Shown: positions 48,250-57,334, counted from the first letter of the stretch. The stretch is DNA of 64,000 bases from Rickettsiales bacterium (GCA_002729235.1 PBTY01000006.1:31835-95834), one strand, 5' to 3'. Program-made: numbers and translations. Notes: generated from the sequence alone by a model not told the origin.

Positions 48250-49346
48250 GTCTCGCTATCGCCAACTCTCTTCTGCTGATCCTGGTTCTTATCGAACTGA
48301 TGGTGATTGGATTGATTAAGAAACAAACCATTCCCTGGAAAGAAGTGGTGTTTAATCTCAACTCCGGTCACATTCTCATGTGGATCTTCAGAGGATTGGA
48401 AGTGACCATCTTTCACCTCATTTCTACTCATTTCGGGCTAGGCATCGTGGATAACTGGCCATATTTAGCTATCTGGATCTTTACCTTCTTTGCCTGGGAT
48501 TTTTGCTTTTACTGGCTACATCGGATTCACCACAAACTTCGGATTCTGTGGGCAGTTCATGTGGTGCACCATGAGGGGGAACACTATGGCTTGTCACTTG
48601 GCATCCGAAACTCGTGGTATTCTTCCATCACGTCCATCCCATTTTTCCTGGTTTTGGCTTTTATAAGCATTCCAGTGGAGATTTTCCTCACAGTTGGTAG
48701 CATTCATTACTTTATCCAATTTTACAACCACAACGATCTGGTAAGGAAGAGTGGAATCCTGGAGAAAATCATGATCACACCTTCTCATCATCGAGTGCAC
48801 CATGGCATGAATGACGAGTACATCGACCGAAACTTTGGGGGAACGTTGGTGATCTGGGACCGACTCTTTGGAACCTTTCAGGCCGAAAAGGAAGACGTGC
48901 CGGTTCAGCTAGGCACTAGAGACAACCCACATACAATGGATGTCATCAAAGCCAACAATCTACCCTTTGCCAAGCTTTTCGGGAAAGCTAGATATCATTT
49001 ACCTGAACCGAAATATTCCATCAGTAACTGGTTCATCGCTTCTGGAGGTATCTTGTTGTTTGTCCTGCTTCTGTTTTACATCCTACAGGAAGAGACCTGG
49101 CCAATGGTGATGAAGATTCAACTGTTTCTTATTGTTTTTATGGGCACCATAGCAAATGGTGGATTGTCCGAAGGAAGAACCTGGGGATTGGTACTCTGGA
49201 GCTTTCTTTTTGTAGTGGCAGCACCATTGTTTCTCTACTTCCAGGAGGTCACGGATTGGAAACTCATACTTCCCATGGGATTGCTGGGGCTGCATGCGCT
49301 AGGTACCTTGTTATTTGTTAAGTTTCAGGCACTTGCGCGAAAATAA
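48246..49346 (+). CDS. Membrane fatty acid hydroxylase/sterol desaturase family protein
   Basis: 366 residues with about seven membrane helices. The three di-iron histidine boxes are intact: HRIHH (92-96), HVVHHEGEH (105-113) and SHHRVHHGMND (from about 180). These define the FA_hydroxylase family, which hydroxylates or desaturates lipid chains at the membrane using O2. Downstream helices (about 280-355) are an extra C-terminal membrane part. Last gene of the cassette, so it may oxidise the product. Confidence 0.9.
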   Translation: MSLAIANSLLLILVLIELMVIGLIKKQTIPWKEVVFNLNSGHILMWIFRGLEVTIFHLISTHFGLGIVDNWPYLAIWIFTFFAWDFCFYWLHRIHHKLRILWAVHVVHHEGEHYGLSLGIRNSWYSSITSIPFFLVLAFISIPVEIFLTVGSIHYFIQFYNHNDLVRKSGILEKIMITPSHHRVHHGMNDEYIDRNFGGTLVIWDRLFGTFQAEKEDVPVQLGTRDNPHTMDVIKANNLPFAKLFGKARYHLPEPKYSISNWFIASGGILLFVLLLFYILQEETWPMVMKIQLFLIVFMGTIANGGLSEGRTWGLVLWSFLFVVAAPLFLYFQEVTDWKLILPMGLLGLHALGTLLFVKFQALARK

Positions 49347-49539
49347 ATAACTACATAATCAACTGAATTACAGTTCATTATATGTATAATCCTATTTTCT
49401 ATAAGATTCCTCTTACCCCTTTTTAGGTATTTTCATCTCAGATGATGGTTTTAGTTGTTCCATGAGTCAAAATACTGTACTTTAAAATCGAGATCATTTG
49501 ATTTTCTAATCCAAATACTAATATTAAGAAGCTTTTTAC

Positions 49540-50211
49540 ATGCCACCTCCCAATAGACAAAGTATTATTCATACCAAACAAGCCAATTGGTTACATCTTA
49601 TCCTATTCCTTTTATTGGCAGTGAGTACTGTTTTAATAGTTCTCAAAGTTCCAAATCTCTATTCAGATAAACTTTTTTTTCTAAGAATTATAATGGGACT
49701 TTCAACAGCTGGAATAGCTGCTATTATTCCAGGGTTTTTCGAAATAAATATAAAATGGCTTGATAACACAATTAGATCAGGAGGAGCTATTGGTCTCTTT
49801 ATCCTAGTCTTTACTTATACCCCTCCGGCAATCATCCCCAACAATAGTTGTATTAGTGCTATTGACTTAAATGGTGATTGGTCTATTGAAACCGTATCTT
49901 CTATTGGAGCTAAGACAATTGGTGTAGCAAACATTCAACAGAACAACATGGAGTGCTTCTTGAAAATCTACGGGGATTTTGAAAACCTGACTGAAGGAAA
50001 ACCCAAAATTCGATTTAATTCAGAAATTGCTGAAATCAAGGACAATGAAATCATTTTTGTTTATATGAATAATGATGATGAACGAGGAGTATGCCGTGGA
50101 CAATTGAATGTAAGTAACCCTGACGAAATATATATGAACTATTACGATCTATCTGGTTATGACAAAAACAATGACCCTAGTGGAACATTGATATTTAGTA
50201 GACAAAAATGA
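49540..50211 (+). CDS. Membrane protein of unknown function with a beta-rich C-terminal domain
   Basis: 223 residues. Three hydrophobic segments (about 18-37, 48-70, 80-103), then a soluble part (about 105-223) starting LNGDWSIETVSS and containing about eight predicted strands, loosely like a lipocalin or calycin. No family recognised. AT-rich and separated from both neighbours by more than 150 bases, without operon context, so an accessory gene. The 193 bases before it hold no other gene I can support. Confidence 0.65.
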   Translation: MPPPNRQSIIHTKQANWLHLILFLLLAVSTVLIVLKVPNLYSDKLFFLRIIMGLSTAGIAAIIPGFFEINIKWLDNTIRSGGAIGLFILVFTYTPPAIIPNNSCISAIDLNGDWSIETVSSIGAKTIGVANIQQNNMECFLKIYGDFENLTEGKPKIRFNSEIAEIKDNEIIFVYMNNDDERGVCRGQLNVSNPDEIYMNYYDLSGYDKNNDPSGTLIFSRQK

Positions 50212-50370
50212 GTAAGCAGATAAATACTTAGATTTGTTTTTTCTACCTCAATTTAGTAATGTCCAAATTCAACATGACCTTTGTTACTTTCCTCCCCATC
50301 AAACATAAGACCTTTTAAACAAAGTAACTTCGGACGTTAAGAAAACAGAATAAAGAAATAAAAACACCCC

Positions 50371-51285
50371 CTACCTCAAATTATCCGTCCCTAGTGCCTT
50401 GCGCTTGTGCACTCGGTTGAACAAGGGATAGATCAATACGGATAACAAAATCAGCCCCGTACCCATGTAAAAACCAGGGTTCATTTGCTCATCTTCAGGA
50501 AAGAAAATCAAGGCCAGAACAATTCCATAGACAGGCTCCAGATTGACGGTAAGGTTCACAGAGAATGCAGACAACCGTTGCATCAACTTCACAGAATAAC
50601 TATAAGCAAATACGGTACAAACGAGCCCAAGCAGCAATAAATACCACCAGTCACTGGCTGTTGGTTGAAGTGCTAATTCATCAACTCCATCCAGAGTTAG
50701 ATAAATCGGGAAAAACAATCCAATGGATAGGCAAGCGCCAACCATCTCGTAAAAAGTGATGACAAAAGGATCTTCCTTTTTGGTTAGGTCTCCATTGATC
50801 ACGGTAAAGAGTGCTGCCAGGAATGCTGAAACCATAGCGAGAATCAAACCGAGGAAGTAATCAAACTCCACATTGAAAATGATGACAATCCCAATGAACG
50901 CCATCACGCTTAAGATCACTTCAAACAGTTTGATTTTCTTTTTAGTAGTCAATGGCTCCAAAATACTCGTCCACAAAGAACAAGTAGCCATTCCTGCCAA
51001 GCAAACGGAAACATTAGAAACCCTCGCGCTCAAGAAAAATAAAATCCAGTGCCCAGCGATTAAGATTCCTGTTCCCAATGTGATTGGAAATGTTTTGCCA
51101 GCTCGAAAATTGAAACCTTTCTTCCAAATGACAAGCAAAACAGCTAACCCAATGGAGGCAATCATCGTCCGGTAAAAGACCATTTCCACAGGAGGTAAAT
51201 CAATCAGCACACCAAGGATCGCCGTAAACCCCCACACCAGCACAATGAAGTGTAGAAATCCAAAGTCTTTGGTTTCCTGAGTCAT
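50371..51285 (-). CDS. EamA family (DMT superfamily) transporter
   Basis: About 304 residues with ten membrane helices in two EamA halves (FTAILGVLIDLPPVEMVFYRT in the first, FAYSYSVKLMQRLSAFSVNL in the second). Probably an exporter of metabolites or amino acids; substrate unknown. The ORF track starts 60 bases earlier, but Met21 gives an exact ATGA overlap with lptG and the usual N-terminus, so 51285 is used. Ends the tgt-lptG-eamA operon. Confidence 0.85.
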   Translation of the reverse strand: MTQETKDFGFLHFIVLVWGFTAILGVLIDLPPVEMVFYRTMIASIGLAVLLVIWKKGFNFRAGKTFPITLGTGILIAGHWILFFLSARVSNVSVCLAGMATCSLWTSILEPLTTKKKIKLFEVILSVMAFIGIVIIFNVEFDYFLGLILAMVSAFLAALFTVINGDLTKKEDPFVITFYEMVGACLSIGLFFPIYLTLDGVDELALQPTASDWWYLLLLGLVCTVFAYSYSVKLMQRLSAFSVNLTVNLEPVYGIVLALIFFPEDEQMNPGFYMGTGLILLSVLIYPLFNRVHKRKALGTDNLR

Positions 51286-52364
51286 CGGGGAACGGTGTTG
51301 TAAAGAAATACGCCGATAGCCGTAAAGATCATATTTGGTATCCAAACAGCAATAATTGGATTAATAGAGCCCGCCTCTGCAATAGCCCTTGCAAGAATAA
51401 AAAAGAGAATAAAGATAAAGGCAATGAGGAACCCTAAGGCTATCTGAAATCCAGTTCCACGCCTCGATTTTCTTGCCGACACAATGACCCCAATGAAACA
51501 TAGAATGATCACTCCAAATGGCTGCATATACCGAATATAAACTTCGATCTCATAAAACTGAACATCATCTGCACCTCTACTTTTTTGTAAGGCTATATAG
51601 TCATTGAGCTCAGTGAGTGTCAGTGTTTCGTGGTGTCGCTCCTTATTTTGAAAATCTGCTGGTGTCAAGTTGAGCAAAGTATCAATATCTGCACTTGCAC
51701 CTCCTCCAGTAATCACCTCCTTATCATCAAAAACTTGTCTGCGTTGCCAGTTTTTCAAACTCCATTTATTGGTGGCTGTATCCCAGTGAATTCTTTTGGC
51801 AGTTATTTTATCTTCCAGTCGTTCATCTATAATCTTTTCAAGAGTGACAGTGTAACCAATGTCTCGCTGATTATTATACCGATCAATGTAGATGTAATCA
51901 TTGTCACCAATTTTCAAGTGAATGTTTCGATCCGAATAAAAAAATGGTTTTTTCAGGTAATTCAACTCAAAACCAATTCGAAACTTATTGGCATCAGGAA
52001 TGATATATCCCATCGAAGCAAAGCTCAGCGCCGCAATCAATACTGAAGCGATGAAATATGGCCACAGTAATCTCTTAAAAGAAATGCCTGAAGCAAGAAT
52101 AGCTACAATCTCTGTCTTGGAAGCCAACTTCGCTGTAACAAAAACTACTGCAATAAACGCAGTAATTGGAGTCAATAACGATGCGAAATAAGGAAACAGC
52201 GTCAAATAATACTTCGCGATCTGTGCTCTGGACACATTATTCTGAATGAAGTCATCATTCTTCTCTGTGAAATCAATCACGCAGATGATGAGCACCAACA
52301 GAAACACCACAAACACGAACGTGGTAAGTATCTGACGAAGTATATACCAGTCTAATTTCTTCAA
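51282..52364 (-). CDS. LptF/LptG family lipopolysaccharide export permease
   Basis: 360 residues. Three N-terminal helices (about 10-130), a periplasmic beta-jellyroll domain (about 135-270) and three C-terminal helices (about 270-355). KLDWYILRQILTTFVFVVFLL and GYIIPDANKFRIGFELNYL are typical of YjgP/YjgQ proteins, which with LptB extract lipopolysaccharide from the inner membrane. F and G cannot be told apart with one copy. Overlaps tgt and eamA by ATGA each. Confidence 0.9.
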   Translation of the reverse strand: MKKLDWYILRQILTTFVFVVFLLVLIICVIDFTEKNDDFIQNNVSRAQIAKYYLTLFPYFASLLTPITAFIAVVFVTAKLASKTEIVAILASGISFKRLLWPYFIASVLIAALSFASMGYIIPDANKFRIGFELNYLKKPFFYSDRNIHLKIGDNDYIYIDRYNNQRDIGYTVTLEKIIDERLEDKITAKRIHWDTATNKWSLKNWQRRQVFDDKEVITGGGASADIDTLLNLTPADFQNKERHHETLTLTELNDYIALQKSRGADDVQFYEIEVYIRYMQPFGVIILCFIGVIVSARKSRRGTGFQIALGFLIAFIFILFFILARAIAEAGSINPIIAVWIPNMIFTAIGVFLYNTVPR

Positions 52365-53491
52365 AGTCTAGTTGTCACTTTTTTGACCATTTGATCTTTC
52401 CAGCTTGCAAAGGTACCTGCTTTTATTTGCTCCCTTGCTTCTTTCACTAACCACAAGTAGAAAGTTAAATTGTGAATGCTGCTGATTTGTGCTCCCAATA
52501 TCTCCTTGCTCATGATCAGATGGCGAACATATGCTTTCGAGTAAAACGTACTTACATACCCTCCAATAGCAGGATCAATTGGAGAAAAATCAGTCTTCCA
52601 ACGTTCGTTCTTGATATTAATTATGCCTTCACTAGTAAAGAGCATCCCATTGCGGGCATTTCGTGTTGGCATTACACAGTCAAACATGTCCACACCCAAA
52701 GCTATGCACTCCAGAATATTCTCTGGTGTACCAACTCCCATCAGATAACGTGGCTTATCTTTTGGTAAGATCTCACAAACCAAGTCTGTCATAGCGTACA
52801 TGTCTTCATGAGGCTCTCCCACTGACAACCCACCAATAGCATTACCTTCTCGACCCTGCTCAGCAATGAATTCAGCGGATTGCTTCCTCAAATCAGGATA
52901 AGTACTTCCTTGCACTATGGGAAACAAAGTTTGAGAATAGCCATGAATAGGACCTGTTGCATCAAAATGATCAATACATCTCCTCAACCAGCGATGCGTC
53001 ATGTGCATAGAGTTCTCCGCATACTTTTTATCGCAGGGATATGGTGTACACTCATCAAAAGCCATGATGATATCAGCACCAATCACTCGCTGAATGTCCA
53101 TGACATTCTCTGGAGTGAAGTCATGCATCGACCCATCAATATGGGATTTGAATTTAACACCCTGTTCTGTAATCTTTCGGTTATCACCAAGACTGTATAC
53201 CTGATATCCTCCGCTATCAGTTAGAATAGGTTTGTCCCAACCATTGAATTTATGAAGTCCACCAGCTGCCTTGATCACATCCAAACCCGGACGCAAATAC
53301 AAGTGGTAGGTATTACCAAGGATAATCTCAGCTTTTATATCCTCTTTAATTTCACGCTGATGTACCGCTTTAACAGTACCAGCAGTACCAACAGGCATGA
53401 ATATCGGTGTTTCAATCTGACCATGGTCTGTTTCGATCAAACCAGCTCTGGCCTTAGACTGAGGGTCGTTATGTTGTAAGGTAAATTTCAT
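52361..53491 (-). CDS. tgt: tRNA-guanine transglycosylase lacking the zinc cysteines
   Basis: Exchanges guanine 34 for a queuine precursor in GUN tRNAs. 376 residues, normal length. TDSGGYQVYSLG, AFDECTPYPCDKKYA, GGLSVGEPHEDMY and MPTRNARNGMLF carry substrate and catalytic residues. In the zinc region, where E. coli has PECDCYTC, this protein reads PAIGGYVS, with no cysteine left. Only the His (SSIHNLTFY) remains. Either the family branch uses no zinc here or another ligand set applies. First gene of an operon with lptG and eamA. Confidence 0.94.
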   Translation of the reverse strand: MKFTLQHNDPQSKARAGLIETDHGQIETPIFMPVGTAGTVKAVHQREIKEDIKAEIILGNTYHLYLRPGLDVIKAAGGLHKFNGWDKPILTDSGGYQVYSLGDNRKITEQGVKFKSHIDGSMHDFTPENVMDIQRVIGADIIMAFDECTPYPCDKKYAENSMHMTHRWLRRCIDHFDATGPIHGYSQTLFPIVQGSTYPDLRKQSAEFIAEQGREGNAIGGLSVGEPHEDMYAMTDLVCEILPKDKPRYLMGVGTPENILECIALGVDMFDCVMPTRNARNGMLFTSEGIINIKNERWKTDFSPIDPAIGGYVSTFYSKAYVRHLIMSKEILGAQISSIHNLTFYLWLVKEAREQIKAGTFASWKDQMVKKVTTRL

Positions 53492-53499
53492 GAACGGCG

Positions 53500-53507
53500 C
53501 AAAAATA
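53500..53507 (-). promoter_or_regulatory. Candidate -7 element of tgt
   Basis: TATTTTTG on the minus strand fits TAnnTTTG, ends 8 bases before the tgt ATG and lies in the 27-base gap to the divergent glycosyltransferase start. No clear -33. Confidence 0.35.
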
Positions 53508-53518
53508 GTTGGCTCGGA

Positions 53519-54661
53519 ATGAAATGCACGAATTTTAGCCTTCTATCTTTACCCACCGTGTTGATTACTGTCGTATACATCGCCTTTATCCTGCTAATAT
53601 TAATTGATGGTGCACTAACTATCAGTTCATGGCGTACAATCCTATCTGTTTCGAAACCGATAAAATCCAATCAATCTCTATCTGTTAGCATCATCATATG
53701 TGCACACAACGAGATAGAAAATCTTGAAAAGCACCTTCCATTTATACTCAACCAGGACTACCCAAATTTTGAAGTCATTCTTGGTCTGGATCGCTGTACA
53801 GATGGATCTATCGAATATGTTCAGTCAGTGGCCAATGATCGTTTAGTACCGGTGATCATTCATGAGACACCATCTGGATGGAATAGTAAAAAGTTTGTCT
53901 TAAGACAATGCATTGACAAAGCTCAAAATGATTGGCTACTATTAACTGATGCCGATTGTCAACCTCAATCTTCGAAATGGATTCAATCATATGTGGATCA
54001 TATGAGTGGCGCTACCAATCTTGTCCTTGGAGTCAGTCCATATCAAAAGGAGCCGCATCTTATTTCTCTCATCACTGAATATGAGACATTTATAACCGCT
54101 AACAAATTCCTCACACAGGCGATCAAGGGCGAAACATATATGGGAGTTGGGCGAAACATCGCTTATACCAAATCTCTTTTCCGTGAAGTCTCTGGATTTG
54201 AAGACATTGCCCATATTACTGGTGGAGATGATGATTTATTAGTCCAAAAAATGGCACCATTCGCTAAGGTAAGTGTCAATATTCAAAAAGAATCGCTAAC
54301 CTATTCCGCTCCAGAACGTACATGGAGAAAGTACCTAACTCAAAAGACTAGACATCTCTCCGTTGGCAAGTATTACCAGGAAAAATTTAAGAAAAAACTT
54401 AGCACCAGCGCTGTGTTACACAGTAGCTTATGGTTGAGTTTTCTATATTTGATAGGTTTTTCGGATACTATCTGGAGAATTATTGTACCCTTTGCGACGT
54501 TGGTACTTATAAAAGGACTATTTTTCAAGAAAATCGCTAACCAGCTAAACATGCCTTTGCGTGTGATTTGGTATCCAGTAATGGACCTGATTTATGCGGT
54601 TTTTTTACCTCTGGTTGCTATCAGAGCGGTGCTAGAACGAAATATTAGATGGAAGAAGTAA
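53519..54661 (+). CDS. Membrane-bound family 2 glycosyltransferase
   Basis: 380 residues. N-terminal membrane helix (about 10-32), GT-A domain with VSIIICAHNEIENLEKHLPFI, the DxD-type LLLTDADCQ and the later GGDDDLLVQKM, then two or three C-terminal helices (about 305-370). Likely extends a lipid-linked or envelope glycan. Its divergent start is only 27 bases from tgt. Overlaps the sigma factor gene by 13 bases. Confidence 0.85.
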   Translation: MKCTNFSLLSLPTVLITVVYIAFILLILIDGALTISSWRTILSVSKPIKSNQSLSVSIIICAHNEIENLEKHLPFILNQDYPNFEVILGLDRCTDGSIEYVQSVANDRLVPVIIHETPSGWNSKKFVLRQCIDKAQNDWLLLTDADCQPQSSKWIQSYVDHMSGATNLVLGVSPYQKEPHLISLITEYETFITANKFLTQAIKGETYMGVGRNIAYTKSLFREVSGFEDIAHITGGDDDLLVQKMAPFAKVSVNIQKESLTYSAPERTWRKYLTQKTRHLSVGKYYQEKFKKKLSTSAVLHSSLWLSFLYLIGFSDTIWRIIVPFATLVLIKGLFFKKIANQLNMPLRVIWYPVMDLIYAVFLPLVAIRAVLERNIRWKK

Positions 54662-55260
54662 AAAGGCAGTTTTCAGATAAAGCATTAAAAGATTTCAAAC
54701 TCATAGATCGTGCAACTCTGGAGAATGATGAATCAGCTTTCGCGGAATTAATGAGCCGTTACAAAAAGCCAGTTTATCACATGATCCTGAAAATGGTTAG
54801 AAATGTGGATGATGCTGAGGATTTGACCATTGAGGCTTTTGCTAAAGCTTTCAAGAACCTTGCACGCTTCAAAAAAGACTACACGTTTAGTACCTGGCTA
54901 TTTCGTATTGCTACTAACAATGCCATCGACTTTATTCGTAAGAAGAAGTTAGAAACTTACAGTCTAAACACCTCATTTACCGATGACAGTGGAGAATCTG
55001 TCAACATTGATGTAGAGGACGGTGATAGAACGCCAGACGAAGAGGCTATCAACACACAAAAGATTGAGTTGGTCCGCATGTTCGTGACCAAACTTCCTGC
55101 AAAGTATCAGCGTCTTGTGAAGCTTCGTTATTTTGACGAGCTATCATACGAAGAAATTGCAATCGAGCTTGACGCTCCTCTAGGCACTGTCAAAGCACAA
55201 CTTCACCGGGCTAGAGAGTTGATGTACGAATTGGTGAAGGATAAAAAGAAGCATATTTAA
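54649..55260 (+). CDS. ECF-type RNA polymerase sigma factor
   Basis: 203 residues. Region 2 (about 28-98: AFAELMSRYKKPVYHMILKM, DLTIEAFAKAFKNLARF, STWLFRIATNNAIDFIRKK) and region 4 (about 140-198: LPAKYQRLVKLRYFDELSYE, GTVKAQLHRAREL). No anti-sigma gene follows; rsmG begins at the stop codon (TAATG). A group without a membrane anti-sigma may be controlled at expression level. Promoters served are unknown. Confidence 0.9.
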   Translation: MEEVKRQFSDKALKDFKLIDRATLENDESAFAELMSRYKKPVYHMILKMVRNVDDAEDLTIEAFAKAFKNLARFKKDYTFSTWLFRIATNNAIDFIRKKKLETYSLNTSFTDDSGESVNIDVEDGDRTPDEEAINTQKIELVRMFVTKLPAKYQRLVKLRYFDELSYEEIAIELDAPLGTVKAQLHRARELMYELVKDKKKHI

Positions 55261-55892
55261 TGAGCCAGGGTGTTCAGCAGGTTTTTGATCATTTCCCAAA
55301 CCTTACAGAAAAACAAAAAGAACAGTTTAGTCGGCTGGAATCACTTTATTCCGAATGGAACGAGAAAATCAATGTGATTTCACGCAAGGATATTGAGCAG
55401 TTGTATACCAGACATGTTCTTCACAGTCTGGCCATCGCAAAATATTTGACATTCACACCGGGAGCAAGAGTTTTGGACATTGGAACAGGTGGTGGTTTCC
55501 CTGGCATTCCTTTAGCTATACTTTATCCGGATTGTGAGTTTTTGTTGGTGGATAGTATAGGTAAGAAAATCAAAGTAGTACAAGGAGTTGCAGATGCTAT
55601 TGGTCTAATCAATATAAAAGCAGAGCATGTCAGGGCAGAGAAAATCAAGCAAAAGTTTGACTTCATCGTTTCCAGAGCTGTCGCAAGAACCAAAGTAGTC
55701 TACCAGTGGTCCAATAGATTGATTGAGGCTAGTGATCACCCAACCGCAGCTAATGGCTACTTACTCTTGAAAGGTGGTGATCTGGATGAAGAACTGAAAG
55801 AGTTTGGTAGATCACATACTACACAGGACATCAGTTCTTACTTCGATGATGAGTTCTTCGAGACTAAGAAGATCGTATACATTCCGGTTTGA
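55260..55892 (+). CDS. rsmG: 16S rRNA (guanine527-N7)-methyltransferase
   Basis: 210 residues. NVISRKDIEQLYTRHVLHSL and motif I RVLDIGTGGGFPGIPLAI with FIVSRAVA are classical RsmG (GidB) signatures. Methylates N7 of G527 in 16S rRNA; loss gives low-level streptomycin resistance in other bacteria. Coupled to the sigma factor by a one-base stop-start overlap. Confidence 0.96.
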   Translation: MSQGVQQVFDHFPNLTEKQKEQFSRLESLYSEWNEKINVISRKDIEQLYTRHVLHSLAIAKYLTFTPGARVLDIGTGGGFPGIPLAILYPDCEFLLVDSIGKKIKVVQGVADAIGLINIKAEHVRAEKIKQKFDFIVSRAVARTKVVYQWSNRLIEASDHPTAANGYLLLKGGDLDEELKEFGRSHTTQDISSYFDDEFFETKKIVYIPV

Positions 55893-55901
55893 TTGCTCTT
55901 T

Positions 55902-56468
55902 ATGTTTGTTAAACACTTATTTATTGTTTGCTTCATTGGGTGTTCACTTGCATTATCTGCACAAGACATCAAGATTGAGATAGAGTCTCGTGTTGCAGTG
56001 TCTGAAGTTCCCAAAAAAGCTCTTGAGAAAATAAAAGAGCATTTCCCATCTTCTCAGGCCAAGTGGTACAAAGAAGAAAGCGAGAGTGGCATTTCCTTTG
56101 AAGCCAAGTTTAAGGTGAAAGAACACCTCCTAAGCATCGAGTTTGGAGATGACGGTGTGTTGCAAGACACTGAAATAACTATCAAATGGAAAGAATTGGA
56201 ACCTTCCATTCAAAGAAGCCTTCTATGGTATTTTGAGGACAGCTTTGATAAATACAAACTCCACAAAATACAACTTCAGTATACACAACCATTAGCGCAA
56301 GTCGCCGAACATCTCTTGAGTGGCAATTCTTTGATTCCAACTTACGAAATAGAGTTCTTTGGCAAAAATGAAAGTAAAGACCTTTGGGAGGGTGAATTCA
56401 ATGAATCTGGAGAGTTCATTTCTAAGCGGAAAATAATTACCAAACCATCTGACACTCTCCAATATTGA
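55902..56468 (+). CDS. Secreted PepSY-like protein
   Basis: About 188 residues with a signal peptide (FVKHLFIVCFIGCSLALSAQ). VPKKALEKIKEHFPSSQAKW followed by SFEAKFKVKEHLLSIEFGDDG matches PepSY-like/DUF2874 repeats of periplasmic proteins. The ORF track begins at a TTG abutting the rsmG stop; the ATG three codons later starts a proper signal peptide and is preferred. Overlaps the DUF2490 gene by 4 bases. Possibly an inhibitor or binding partner; function unknown. Confidence 0.72.
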   Translation: MFVKHLFIVCFIGCSLALSAQDIKIEIESRVAVSEVPKKALEKIKEHFPSSQAKWYKEESESGISFEAKFKVKEHLLSIEFGDDGVLQDTEITIKWKELEPSIQRSLLWYFEDSFDKYKLHKIQLQYTQPLAQVAEHLLSGNSLIPTYEIEFFGKNESKDLWEGEFNESGEFISKRKIITKPSDTLQY

Positions 56469-57133
56469 GATGTTGGTTCACGATATTGCTTGGCATTTCG
56501 AGCACAACGTTATTTGCTCAAACAGATACCTATGGTGGCTTATTTCCTGAGATGGCCTTAAGTAAGAGTCAGGGAAACTGGAAGTATACCCTGAAAATTG
56601 AATCACAGAACTATTTCTACTCCTCTCCAGCTCTTGATCAATGGAAATACACTAAAAAGCAGAATGACCTTCAAGGTTTCATAGCTCATAAAATTACCCC
56701 CTTGGCATCCTTGTCAGTTGGATATCAGTATCGCATGACAAATAGTGAGGACAACAGTCATCGGCTAATTGAGCAACTTAGTTTTGTTCAAAAATCATCT
56801 CTATTGAGAGTAGGCCATCGTATCAGACTAGATCAGACCTTCCTTGACGAGGGACTACAGCTTAGATTCCGTTATAGACTCTCTTTAGAAATACCCTTAA
56901 ACGGTCATTCGCTTGATCCAAAAGAATTCTATTTACTAGCTCAGGATGAACCAATCATGAGCTTTGAACCAGAAAAGCAAGATCTGGAAAACCGCCTCAA
57001 TACAGCTATTGGATATGTTTTTAGAAATCACAGTAAGATTCAATCAGGAATCGACTACAGAACTGATCGTTATTTTATTGCTGGATTTCGTCATCGTATA
57101 TGGTGGAAAACCGGTCTTTACCTCAAAATTTAG
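56465..57133 (+). CDS. DUF2490 family outer membrane protein
   Basis: 222 residues with a signal peptide (about 1-18) and a small beta-barrel pattern. The sequence RFRYRLSLEIPLNG, EFYLLAQDEP, DLENRLNTAIGYVF and SGIDYRTDRYFIAGFRHRIW agrees with DUF2490. Function unknown. The ATGA overlap with the PepSY-like gene suggests the two work together in the envelope. Confidence 0.78.
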   Translation: MRCWFTILLGISSTTLFAQTDTYGGLFPEMALSKSQGNWKYTLKIESQNYFYSSPALDQWKYTKKQNDLQGFIAHKITPLASLSVGYQYRMTNSEDNSHRLIEQLSFVQKSSLLRVGHRIRLDQTFLDEGLQLRFRYRLSLEIPLNGHSLDPKEFYLLAQDEPIMSFEPEKQDLENRLNTAIGYVFRNHSKIQSGIDYRTDRYFIAGFRHRIWWKTGLYLKI

Positions 57134-57184
57134 AATCTCAACATTGCCTCCATTCTGATTGAATGCAGTCAACCGCTAAAGTGC

Positions 57185-57202
57185 CTGAAGAAGAATCTTC
57201 AG
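57185..57202 (+). terminator. Possible terminator after the DUF2490 gene
   Basis: CTGAAGA-AGAA-TCTTCAG is a 7-bp perfect stem with a 4-base loop, 52 bases past the stop. Only a weak T-rich tail follows, so this is tentative. Confidence 0.3.
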
Positions 57203-57334
57203 CTTGATATCATAATTGCAAAATACCTTCGGTAATGATTATTTGTTTGCAATGAACAAATCCTTTTTTTGCACATTTTAAAACATTCCGTTCTATTCAG
57301 TGTTTCTTGATTAGAATCAAAACTTTTTTATCTT

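Noticed and set aside
49400-49480. Minus-strand micro-ORF of 16 codons (MEQLKPSSEMKIPKKG)
   Set aside because: Very short, no promoter, terminator or conservation evidence.
50277-50330. Eight-base inverted repeat GTTACTTT/AAAGTAAC between the unknown membrane gene and eamA
   Set aside because: Long spacer, short arms and no T-tract; expected by chance in AT-rich intergenic DNA.
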